From CAVPLU01 sp050012535 (GTDB taxonomy: Archaea; Thermoproteota; Bathyarchaeia; 40CM-2-53-6), in assembly GCA_050012535.1 (NCBI GenBank), contig JBEKGZ010000046.1, forward strand, positions 1 through 11,301: 11,301 bases of DNA, in the 5' to 3' direction. Positions within the stretch are counted from its first letter, which is position 1. Each line of letters starts with the position of its first letter. Below, piece by piece: positions 1 to 4,855 of this stretch. The notes beneath the pieces were generated by a model. That model did no database searches and was not told the origin of the DNA. It saw only the letters and a program-made list of their open reading frames with translations. The position numbers and the translations under genes were made by a program.

Positions 1-35
1 TGACGATAGTCTATGATGCCGTATGTATCTCAGGT

Positions 36-560
36 ATGCTGGCAGTGTTGTTTCCGGTCACATGCTCCAGAGCGTTAGGCGCTCATTTGTCGTCCATTGA
101 ATCAGTTCAAGTGCTCGGAATACGAGCAACAAGACTGCTCGGCCTAACGGTCATACATGGACATCATCTTTCCGAATCAGAGTTGAAAAAGCATGAACTA
201 CTCGTTAGGGGACGGAGTTTCTGTGCAACCTGCTATGGATTGCTGACTGGCGCAGTCATTTCTCTAGTAATCATCACAGCTTTTACCGTTTCAGGCTGGC
301 CAGGTTGGATCCGCATCTATTCAGTGTATGTCGCATATTATGTCGGAGTCGCGGCGGTGATCACAGGACTACTTCAGCCTCTCATAACTGACGTTGATGC
401 CAAAACAAGATTCGTCTCAGCATTTGTTTTCGTTGTAGGAACGAGTCTTATGCTTCTCGCCACAGAGCTGCTAACGGCGAACTTGCTGGCTGACTTGTTC
501 GTTGTCTGCCTTGCGGTCTTCTGGCTTCTGTCGCGAATCTCTCTATCTAACCGTAACTAG
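36..560 (+). CDS. DUF2085-like integral membrane protein (possibly 5' partial)
   Basis: A 174-residue reading from ATG at 36. The frame is open back to the window edge with no stop, so the true start may lie outside. After a His-rich stretch (VIHGHHL, about residues 39-45) comes RGRSFCATCYGLLTG (about 58-72), which resembles the RGR...PxCxRCxGxxxG signature of DUF2085 membrane proteins. Four hydrophobic segments follow, at about 68-88, 92-116, 126-147 and 149-167, and the C-terminus is short and basic. The Cys-Thr-x-Cys pair just before the first helix could bind a metal or form a disulfide; this is inference. The gene converges with the minus-strand zinc-ribbon gene, with 47 bp between their ends. 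The function of the family is unknown. The family assignment rests on the motif alone and is moderate; that it is a membrane protein is clear. Confidence 0.62.
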   Translation: MLAVLFPVTCSRALGAHLSSIESVQVLGIRATRLLGLTVIHGHHLSESELKKHELLVRGRSFCATCYGLLTGAVISLVIITAFTVSGWPGWIRIYSVYVAYYVGVAAVITGLLQPLITDVDAKTRFVSAFVFVVGTSLMLLATELLTANLLADLFVVCLAVFWLLSRISLSNRN

Positions 561-607
561 CTGTGTGTCATGTAGTCGCGAGTCTCTCTGATGCGGTCGG
601 TCGGTGA

Positions 608-940
608 CTATCGTCGTGAGTATCGATAGAGGCCGCCGAGCAGAATCACCAGTCCGACAAAGATCAGCAGGAGCGGCCAGAAGTCCTGCAGTCCAATCCA
701 GCTCCGAAACAGTATTGATAGTCCTAGCAATATGATAAACAGCCCTACGAGGACGCTGCCCCAATGGTGTGGCAGGCCAAAACACATCTCCTCCTCGCGT
801 CGAGTTCTTGTTCTTTCGACGCCCATCAGAGGTTTCCCACATTGTGCGCATACCGCTGCGTCATCGGGATTCTTTGCCCCACACCTTACACAGTAGACCA
901 AGCTGACGCCAATTCCCCTTGTGATCAGCCATGTTCGCAT
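608..940 (-). CDS. zinc-ribbon protein with two C-terminal membrane helices (LiaF-TM/DUF5668-like)
   Basis: A 110-residue protein. A zinc ribbon lies near the N-terminus (C17-x2-C20 ... C31-x2-C34, each followed by Gly). A basic linker (RTRTRREEE, about 43-51) leads to two hydrophobic helices at about 62-79 and 87-105. The second helix begins FWPLLLIFVGL, typical of the paired-helix region of LiaF-like/DUF5668 proteins. The ATG at 940 is favoured because a strong purine tract (GGAGGAAGGAG) ends 9 nt upstream. An alternative TTG at residue 14 would begin right at the ribbon. The ribbon should face the cytosol, with the helix hairpin in the membrane. It is divergent from the zinc ribbon-DUF4342 operon that begins about 140 bp away, so the two may share a control region. 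Exact function is unknown. Confidence 0.8.
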   Translation of the reverse strand: MRTWLITRGIGVSLVYCVRCGAKNPDDAAVCAQCGKPLMGVERTRTRREEEMCFGLPHHWGSVLVGLFIILLGLSILFRSWIGLQDFWPLLLIFVGLVILLGGLYRYSRR

Positions 941-1082
941 GGAATATAACTCCTTCCTCCTTGTCCGGCGATGTGCGTCGTCACGTATCGTCCAGAGATG
1001 TTCTGTCTCCTTCTCGGATTTGCAGAACGAATGAATAGTTCAAATGCTTGTGGGTGGACACACTGGGTGGAGACGATTGTTG

Positions 1083-1397
1083 GTGCGCTGCGACAAATGC
1101 GGAACCGATCTTCCCCCAGCCGCCCTGTATTGTTTCAACTGTGGATCGCGTGTTGGCAAAGTCGTTACCGAAGAGTTCTCCGTAAACTCTGACGACCTGG
1201 TCAAGAAAGTTAAGGACATACTTCACGAGGGTAATGTGAACAGAATCATCGTAAGAGACGAACAAGGCAAGATACTGCTTGAGGTACCGGCTACTGCGGG
1301 CTTGATCGGAGCCATACTGGCACCTTGGCTTGCTGCCTTAGGGGCGATCGCTGCATTGGTGACAGAGTGCACCATATCCGTTGAAAGGAGAGAGTAA
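1083..1397 (+). CDS. zinc ribbon-DUF4342 protein
   Basis: Begins with a zinc ribbon (RCDKCG ... LYCFNCG; C3, C6, C17 and C20 counted from this start). It continues into a DUF4342-type domain: a short helix (LVKKVKDILHEGNVNRI), a beta segment (GKILLEVP) and a hydrophobic Gly/Ala-rich stretch (AGLIGAILAPWLAALGAIAAL) before a final strand (CTISVERRE). DUF4342 proteins are small bacterial and archaeal proteins of unknown function, and fusion to a zinc ribbon is plausible. Start choice: an in-frame ATG at 1044 exists, but GGTGGAG at 1066-1072 lies 7-10 nt before the tandem codons TTG (1080) and GTG (1083), right where the ribbon begins, so I place the start there. The stop is one base before the next gene's ATG, so the two genes form an operon. 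The family call is good; the start is uncertain by a few codons. Confidence 0.8.
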   Translation: MRCDKCGTDLPPAALYCFNCGSRVGKVVTEEFSVNSDDLVKKVKDILHEGNVNRIIVRDEQGKILLEVPATAGLIGAILAPWLAALGAIAALVTECTISVERRE

Positions 1398-1398
1398 G

Positions 1399-1884
1399 AT
1401 GAGTTCTGGAACTCCAAGCAGGCAGTCATGGAATGGGTATCATCGGGAGGACACCGGCTGGATCTCATTCGGTGCATTCCTGATAATCATTGCAGTCATC
1501 TATCTGAAAACACCGGGCCTTCTATCCGAAGCCAAGGCCTTCGTGTCCGACTTTCGTCTAGTTGAGCTCTTTCAGAACTTCTGGTGGCTCGTACCCTCAA
1601 GTAATCATCCAGTGCTATACAACGCCGCAGAACAGTTCTGCTACGCGTTCGGTCTTGTACAGATTCTAGTCCTTGGCCTCGAGTTTGCAAGAAGATCGTC
1701 GACCCATAGAAAGGCACAGACATTCTCAAGCATCGTGTTCTGGTTAGGAGCGGGGTACATCCTTAGCCTACTGTCTCAAGGAGTGCTCACTTGGCTTTCA
1801 TTCATCGCCGGCCTCATCATCCTGGTAGGGATCTCGATCGTCGCCCGGGCATTGGTCCTCGTATTCGCTCGACATCCGCCGTGA
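1399..1884 (+). CDS. uncharacterised four-helix membrane protein
   Basis: A 161-residue protein from ATG 1399, preceded by AAAGGAG with about 8 nt spacing. An in-frame TTG at 1381 would add six residues but overlaps the ribosome binding site and is less likely. The N-terminus is polar (SSGTPSRQSW). Hydrophobic segments follow at about residues 20-38, 78-96, 107-125 and 128-155, separated by a loop rich in aromatic residues (FQNFWWLVP). I recognise no family. The gene is tightly coupled to the zinc ribbon-DUF4342 gene upstream (1-nt gap) and lies 19 nt before a double zinc-ribbon gene. One working idea is that it is the membrane partner of these ribbon proteins; that is inference from gene order only. 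Confidence 0.75.
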   Translation: MSSGTPSRQSWNGYHREDTGWISFGAFLIIIAVIYLKTPGLLSEAKAFVSDFRLVELFQNFWWLVPSSNHPVLYNAAEQFCYAFGLVQILVLGLEFARRSSTHRKAQTFSSIVFWLGAGYILSLLSQGVLTWLSFIAGLIILVGISIVARALVLVFARHPP

Positions 1885-1903
1885 ATATCTAGCGGGTGAT
1901 TCG

Positions 1904-2211
1904 ATGCCGTTCTGTGCCAAATGTGGAGCGAAACTCACGGGACGGCGAGCTTTTGCTCGAAATGCGGGTCGTCAACCCATAGCGGCTCGTCTGATCTAGG
2001 CAGGGTCATCACTGACGCTCTGAGAACAGCTGGAAGAGAGATGGAAGAGGCTTTCAAGATCGCAGGACAGGAAATCGAAAACGCCCTCGGTGACGTAGTG
2101 AGCGATCTCTCTGGTCCGGGCGGCCCCTTTTGCCCCCAGTGCGGCAAGAAGAACCCACTTGGCGCCGGCTTCTGCTTCTCCTGCGGTGGAAGCATCCCGT
2201 CAGCAGCATGA
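1904..2211 (+). CDS. double zinc-ribbon protein, first ribbon split by a frameshift
   Basis: The natural start is ATG 1904 (MPFCAKCGAKL), preceded by GCGGGTGAT. That frame runs into unrelated sequence and stops at about 1999. The second half of the same zinc ribbon (ASFCSKCGSS) appears in the -1 frame from about 1939, and that frame continues to 2211. Joined together, the protein has ribbon 1 (CAKCG ... CSKCG), a charged helical linker (about 40 residues, with EMEEAFKIAGQEIENALGD) and ribbon 2 (CPQCG ... CFSCG) before a short tail. One missing base in the G/C-rich stretch near 1937-1947 would explain the break. It could be a sequencing or assembly error or a real mutation; nothing suggests a programmed slip. 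If only the downstream frame is read from ATG 1921, half of ribbon 1 is lost. It is the third gene of the operon beginning at 1083. Ribbon proteins of this kind often act in protein or nucleic-acid contacts, but the role here is unknown. Confidence 0.7.
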
Positions 2212-2384
2212 GTGCGCCCAATATGTGCGGTTAGCCACCTTTTGTATGCTTCCAGCTAGGCCATAGACTACACGGTTTCATTGTAGATTCAGGTAGCTTC
2301 AATACTGACGGATCATACGATGGCGCTCTGAGTGTGAAGAATACGGGGCGGAGGTTCAGCAAGAGAAGTCAGGGCAGAACGGAG

Positions 2385-2543
2385 ATGAAAGCTCTGGAAT
2401 GCCCACGTTGTCATTCCCATGTGAGGCTAGACCAGTACCGAGACCACATCGCAAAGTGTACTGGGCCAGAACCGGCCGCTGCCGCTACCCCGCAGGCTAC
2501 TACGGCTGAGGAACAGCTGCCTCAGCCTTCGCAGTCTCCTTAG
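2385..2543 (+). CDS. small C2HC zinc-finger protein
   Basis: A 52-residue protein read from ATG 2385 (MKALECPRCHSHV). The only structured part is a single zinc finger, C6-x2-C9-x11-H21-x3-C25, with Tyr18 inside it. The remaining half is a low-complexity tail rich in Pro, Ala, Thr and Gln. The frame extends upstream to a GTG at 2334, which would add 17 mostly basic residues. GGAG touches the ATG directly, so the ribosome binding site is poorly placed for 2385 and the start is open. It follows the zinc-ribbon operon in the same orientation after a gap of at least 120 bp, so it is probably transcribed separately. It is small enough to be missed by gene finders; the intact finger pattern is the reason to keep it. 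Confidence 0.55.
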   Translation: MKALECPRCHSHVRLDQYRDHIAKCTGPEPAAAATPQATTAEEQLPQPSQSP

Positions 2544-2577
2544 TAATCGGACGTCTCATCTCAATCCGGTTGAAAAG

Positions 2578-2889
2578 TTGCCCCCGAAACACACCTGCAG
2601 ACGCTCCGGTAACTGCTGCATCATTCACTGGGGATCCTTCGAGGCCGTCCACGAAGACATAATTCGCTGGAGAAGTCAAGGACGAGAAGACATCCTCAGG
2701 TACCTGTCCATTGACTCCAGCGATCCCCAGAGCCAGCGCGGCTTTTTCACCACAAAGAGCTGTCCCTTCCTGAAGAGGGAAGATCAAGGACGCCTCTATT
2801 CCTGCACTATCCAGGACACCAAACCCTTCTACTGCAGGCTGTACCCCGATGACGGCGTTTGTGAATACGAATATTCCACCAAAAGCTAA
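2578..2889 (+). CDS. YkgJ-family (CxxCxxCC) metal-chelating protein
   Basis: A 103-residue protein matching the YkgJ/UPF0153 family of putative zinc- or iron-chelating proteins. The order is an N-terminal KHTCRRSGNCC, then SCPFL (Cys62), then YSCTIQDTKPFYCRLYP (Cys76 and Cys86), then a further Cys95. This mirrors the family layout CxxCGxCC ... CpfL ... C.iy..RP..CR.yP. The family's second cysteine is Ser10 here (codon TCC, one base from TGC), which may alter the metal site, although an SG form may be tolerated. TTG at 2578 is the only start codon in the open frame between the upstream stop (2422-2424) and the motif. No clear ribosome binding site is visible. The gene is 34 bp past the small zinc-finger gene and converges on the next gene. 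The family call is confident; the substrate and role of the family are not known. Confidence 0.8.
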   Translation: MPPKHTCRRSGNCCIIHWGSFEAVHEDIIRWRSQGREDILRYLSIDSSDPQSQRGFFTTKSCPFLKREDQGRLYSCTIQDTKPFYCRLYPDDGVCEYEYSTKS

Positions 2890-2965
2890 CACGCTGGAAG
2901 TGCGGGACTTCTCAACGGACTTGCACCTTTTGTGGGCCCTGCACGGATCTAGTGCATGTCGCTTG

Positions 2966-3349
2966 TCATGCCTTAGGTAGCTTGTCAGCGAACTGTTTCA
3001 CTTGAGCGTCGTATTCCACGCTGTCCAGGGAAACCTCGACAGGTTTCTCGTTCGATACTGTCACGTCAACGTGGCCAAGAGGGGCGTGAAAATGCAGCCC
3101 AAAAGAGACAGGTTCGAAGCCGAACTTACTTCTAGCATGGTTCGTCAGTTCATCCAAGACAAACTTGGAGTCATATTCGGTCTTGCCGACCAGCTTCCCA
3201 CCAGACACGCGTATCTCAGTGAATCCCTCTTTTCCGTGCAGGTGGCCAATGGTTTCAACAAGGGCTAGGCCATTCTCCTCGAAGTATTTGCTTGCCCGAT
3301 CCAACGTCTGCAACGGACTCAGATTCGTCCTAACGGATAATCGCAACAT
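2966..3349 (-). CDS. uncharacterised small soluble protein
   Basis: A 127-residue protein from ATG 3349 (MLRLSVRTNLSP). A longer reading from 3403 adds 18 residues (SWRTLIPHRRFSS...) with little character. The ATG at 3349 is preferred because a TATA-like CTCTTATTCC lies about 33 nt upstream, as expected for a short-leader or leaderless archaeal transcript, and no Shine-Dalgarno is seen. It is predicted to be mixed alpha/beta with no membrane segment and no cysteine: a helix (LQTLDRASKYFEENG), beta strands (FTEIRVSGGKLVGKTEY), a helix (FVLDELTNHARSK) and a His-rich strand (FGLHFHAPLGHVDV). The layout loosely recalls helix-grip folds, but I cannot assign a family. It converges with the YkgJ-type gene (76 bp gap) and diverges from the small Cys-rich gene at 3546; an inverted repeat lies between those two. 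Confidence 0.68.
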   Translation of the reverse strand: MLRLSVRTNLSPLQTLDRASKYFEENGLALVETIGHLHGKEGFTEIRVSGGKLVGKTEYDSKFVLDELTNHARSKFGFEPVSFGLHFHAPLGHVDVTVSNEKPVEVSLDSVEYDAQVKQFADKLPKA

Positions 3350-3431
3350 TTGTTCTCGGGGAGAGGAGAAGCGTCGGTGAGGAATAAGAGTTCGCCAAGA
3401 CAAATGGCAAGCTCCGCCTGGTATCCTGTCT

Positions 3432-3454
3432 GATAGGACTCATTGCCTCCTATC
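3432..3454. repeat. 7-bp inverted repeat in a divergent intergenic region
   Basis: GATAGGA at 3432-3438 is repeated as its reverse complement TCCTATC at 3448-3454, with a 9-nt spacer. The dyad sits between two genes transcribed away from each other (starts at 3349 on minus and 3546 on plus), about 80-90 bp from each start. That is a plausible place for a regulator binding site. A hairpin is the other reading. Only the symmetry is observed; function is inferred. Confidence 0.4.
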
Positions 3455-3520
3455 CGAACCTTGAGAATGCGTAACCCGGTTCTGGCAAGTTGAGAGGGGG
3501 TCGAGTCGCAGTTTTGTCGG

Positions 3521-3535
3521 TGGTAACTTGAGGGG
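3521..3535 (+). repeat. copy 1 of a 15-bp inverted repeat pair
   Basis: TGGTAACTTGAGGGG occurs here on the plus strand and, exactly, on the minus strand at 4772-4758, about 1.25 kb away. A looser copy (CAAGTTGAGAGGGGG) lies just upstream at 3486-3500. This copy ends 10 nt before the ATG at 3546 and its G-rich end overlaps the likely ribosome binding site. Confidence 0.5.
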
Positions 3536-3545
3536 GGGTGAACTG

Positions 3546-3797
3546 ATGGCGAAAGGCTCTTGTATTCTGTACTCCGAGATGGATGTCAGTGACGATCCTG
3601 TGAATTGTGTCTATCTCATCAAAGATGAGTGTAGGGCGCAGCCCTTTGTGGATAAGGAGGAAGGATACTACAAGCCGACTGAGGTGGATCGGAAGAGGTT
3701 TTGCAGCGGGGGAGCCATGAATTTCAGAGCATGTCCACGCTTTCAAGCCTATCAAGATCATTTAAGAGCAATCGGTCTAGAGAAGAAACCGACATAA
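3546..3797 (+). CDS. uncharacterised small Cys-rich protein
   Basis: An 83-residue protein from ATG 3546, preceded by a G-rich run ending GGTGAACTG. A longer reading from 3528 only adds MRGGEL and is less likely. Five cysteines are spread along the chain: C6, C21, C29, then a paired motif RFCSGGAMNFRACPRF (C53 and C63). The spacing and the YYKPTEVDRKRFC ... CPRF pattern suggest a metal or Fe-S site rather than random cysteines, but I recognise no named family. There is no signal peptide or membrane helix, so it should be cytosolic. It ends 8 bp before the 3' end of the minus-strand tRNA gene. It is read as real because of the good ribosome binding site and the ordered cysteine motifs. Confidence 0.68.
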   Translation: MAKGSCILYSEMDVSDDPVNCVYLIKDECRAQPFVDKEEGYYKPTEVDRKRFCSGGAMNFRACPRFQAYQDHLRAIGLEKKPT

Positions 3798-3804
3798 GGG
3801 CGTA

Positions 3805-3889
3805 CGGTGGCCCCGGGAGTTGAACCCGGATGGGCATACACCCGCGCAGGTCTCAACTACGCCCCAACACCAGTATGGGCTCGGCCACC
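3805..3889 (-). tRNA. tRNA-Leu (GAG anticodon), atypical
   Basis: Read on the minus strand, GGTGGCC (3889-3883) pairs along all 7 bp with GGCCACC (3812-3806) as the acceptor stem. The anticodon arm is CGTAG-TTGAGAC-CTGCG (3861-3845), which gives anticodon GAG (3854-3852), leucine. A long variable arm folds as GGGT/GCCC, as in class II tRNAs. The T arm is CCGGG-TTCAACT-CCCGG (3829-3813), a good box B. No CCA is encoded. Odd points: the base after the acceptor stem is G where U8 is nearly universal; the linker to a 3-bp D stem (CCC/GGG) is three bases (GAG); the discriminator reads G rather than the A usual for leucine. The D loop keeps A14 and GG. It may be a diverged but working tRNA or a decaying one. 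A TATA-like box lies upstream. Confidence 0.72.
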
Positions 3890-3922
3890 CATTGAGACCG
3901 AAATGGAAATCTGTGGTTCGTC

Positions 3923-3930
3923 TATTTAAG
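3923..3930 (-). promoter_or_regulatory. TATA-like box for the tRNA gene
   Basis: On the minus strand CTTAAATA at 3930-3923 lies inside the AT-rich stretch TTTATCTTAAATAG. It is centred about 37 bp upstream of the mature 5' end of the tRNA. Transcription starting about 26 bp downstream would give a leader of roughly 10 nt, typical for archaeal tRNA genes. Confidence 0.5.
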
Positions 3931-3969
3931 ATAAAGAGATATTAGGAACTTCTATACCATCCTTGGTCA

Positions 3970-4005
3970 AGGTCTCAACTACGCTCCGACCTCACATGGG
4001 GTCGG
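3970..4005 (-). repeat. partial copy of the tRNA-Leu 5' half
   Basis: This block matches 3848-3884 of the tRNA gene in the same orientation. The anticodon-side core AGGTCTCAACTACGC (plus-strand reading) is identical in 15 of 15 bases, and the outer end (ATGGGGTCGG against ATGGGCTCGG) is also shared, with a few changes between. It covers the inner end of the 5' acceptor strand, the D arm and the anticodon arm up to about position 37. It lacks the variable arm, T arm and 3' acceptor. On the minus strand its start can fold as CCGACC/GGTCGG. It may be a decayed tRNA duplicate, an attachment-site remnant, or a small RNA built on a tRNA half. Confidence 0.6.
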
Positions 4006-4059
4006 AAGTGCCTGATGGGTGGGATGAAGGCACGTTTTTTTACTCATCTAATCAAGTGC

Positions 4060-4725
4060 CTAGTTCGACTTGGCTAATAGATCTTGTATCTGCGTTTTCA
4101 CTTTGTTGATGATCGCTTGCAACTCAGAACTTGGAGCTATTCTGGTCCACCATACATTAATCCAGCTAACGTTGACTGTCCTTGAGGGGGATGATGTCTG
4201 TCTTTCGTATTCCTTGTCTCCCAACTGTTCCCGAGCCTCTTTGTGGGTTATCGGGTTATTTTCGTTTGGCATTAGGTCCATGACTAGTTTCCTCATTTCG
4301 TTGAATGACGCGACTAGTTCAGGCGACAAGTCTTGCAACGCCTTAAGGTATCCCATTCGTTCAATGTCGGATTCAAACCATGAGATCGCAAGAGTTGTGT
4401 TATCGGTGAGCTTTGCATGAAGTGTCTCTAGTTTATTGCGCAAGGTCGGTTGTAGGTGTAGGGTGATTTCTGGTTGTCTGTCGGGCTCAGACGATCTTTT
4501 CTCTGCAAACCATCGGTCGATCTCAGGTTTCCAACCCCAATAAAGGACTCCTACTGACAATAGTGTCAAGCCGACAGCCAGTTGAGTCCAATATTCAACC
4601 AATACTACAAGACTCCAATGTGCTAAGAGAGCTACGAAGATCAACGGAACAAGGGCGAAAATCACGGACAAGGGCTTGCGCATAAGAGTGAGTATTGTTC
4701 CAAGCACACTTAAAACGCCCCCCAC
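4060..4725 (-). CDS. uncharacterised two-helix membrane protein with a cytosolic helical domain
   Basis: A 221-residue protein starting at GTG 4725, directly after an in-frame stop. Two hydrophobic segments lie near the N-terminus, at about residues 19-40 and 45-65, and are likely a hairpin in the membrane. The remaining 150 residues are soluble, charged and mostly helical (for example RNKLETLHAKLTDN and FNEMRKLVMDLMPNE), with a Ser/Thr/Trp-rich strand (RTVNVSWINVWWTRI, about 184-198) before a final amphipathic helix ending LLAKSN. There are no cysteines and no catalytic motif, and I recognise no family. It stands alone between the tRNA region and nadE. Its upstream region carries one copy of the 15-bp inverted repeat, 33 bp before the GTG. 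A shorter start within the first 20 codons is possible. Confidence 0.68.
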   Translation of the reverse strand: MGGVLSVLGTILTLMRKPLSVIFALVPLIFVALLAHWSLVVLVEYWTQLAVGLTLLSVGVLYWGWKPEIDRWFAEKRSSEPDRQPEITLHLQPTLRNKLETLHAKLTDNTTLAISWFESDIERMGYLKALQDLSPELVASFNEMRKLVMDLMPNENNPITHKEAREQLGDKEYERQTSSPSRTVNVSWINVWWTRIAPSSELQAIINKVKTQIQDLLAKSN

Positions 4726-4757
4726 GAGTTAACACCGAAGAAAAACTGGCCTGACCA

Positions 4758-4772
4758 CCCCTCAAGTTACCA
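4758..4772 (-). repeat. copy 2 of a 15-bp inverted repeat pair
   Basis: Minus-strand TGGTAACTTGAGGGG is an exact match to plus-strand 3521-3535. It lies 33 bp upstream of the GTG start of the two-helix membrane protein. Both copies thus stand upstream of a gene and point towards it, which fits either a shared control element or the ends of an old insertion. Confidence 0.5.
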
Positions 4773-4855
4773 GCACCCGTAACCCTCCTCCACCCTTCAC
4801 CCACGGGAACGGCGCGGTAATACAGCTCGTGTGGCTGCGCCCGGAACCTCTGCCT

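Noticed and set aside
543..851. Minus-strand open frame of 102 residues
   Set aside because: It overlaps the zinc-ribbon two-helix gene on the same strand in another frame and has low-complexity Arg-rich content with no motif.
981..1265. Minus-strand open frame of 94 residues opposite the DUF4342 gene
   Set aside because: It lies over a gene with clear domain signatures and has no recognisable feature of its own.
2500..2892. Minus-strand open frame of 130 residues
   Set aside because: It is antisense to the YkgJ-type gene, whose cysteine motifs are clear; the antisense product has no motif.
3450..3761. Minus-strand open frame of 103 residues opposite the small Cys-rich gene
   Set aside because: The plus-strand reading has a ribosome binding site and ordered Cys motifs; the antisense does not.
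3805..3889. Reading the tRNA as serine (anticodon TGA)
   Set aside because: Shifting the loop to place TGA as the anticodon breaks two pairs of the anticodon stem, whereas GAG gives five good pairs.
4033..4056. T run (4034-4040) next to a GGCAC/GTGCC inverted repeat as a terminator
   Set aside because: The T run is on the plus strand but the neighbouring genes that could end here are on the minus strand, and the loop would be over 20 nt.
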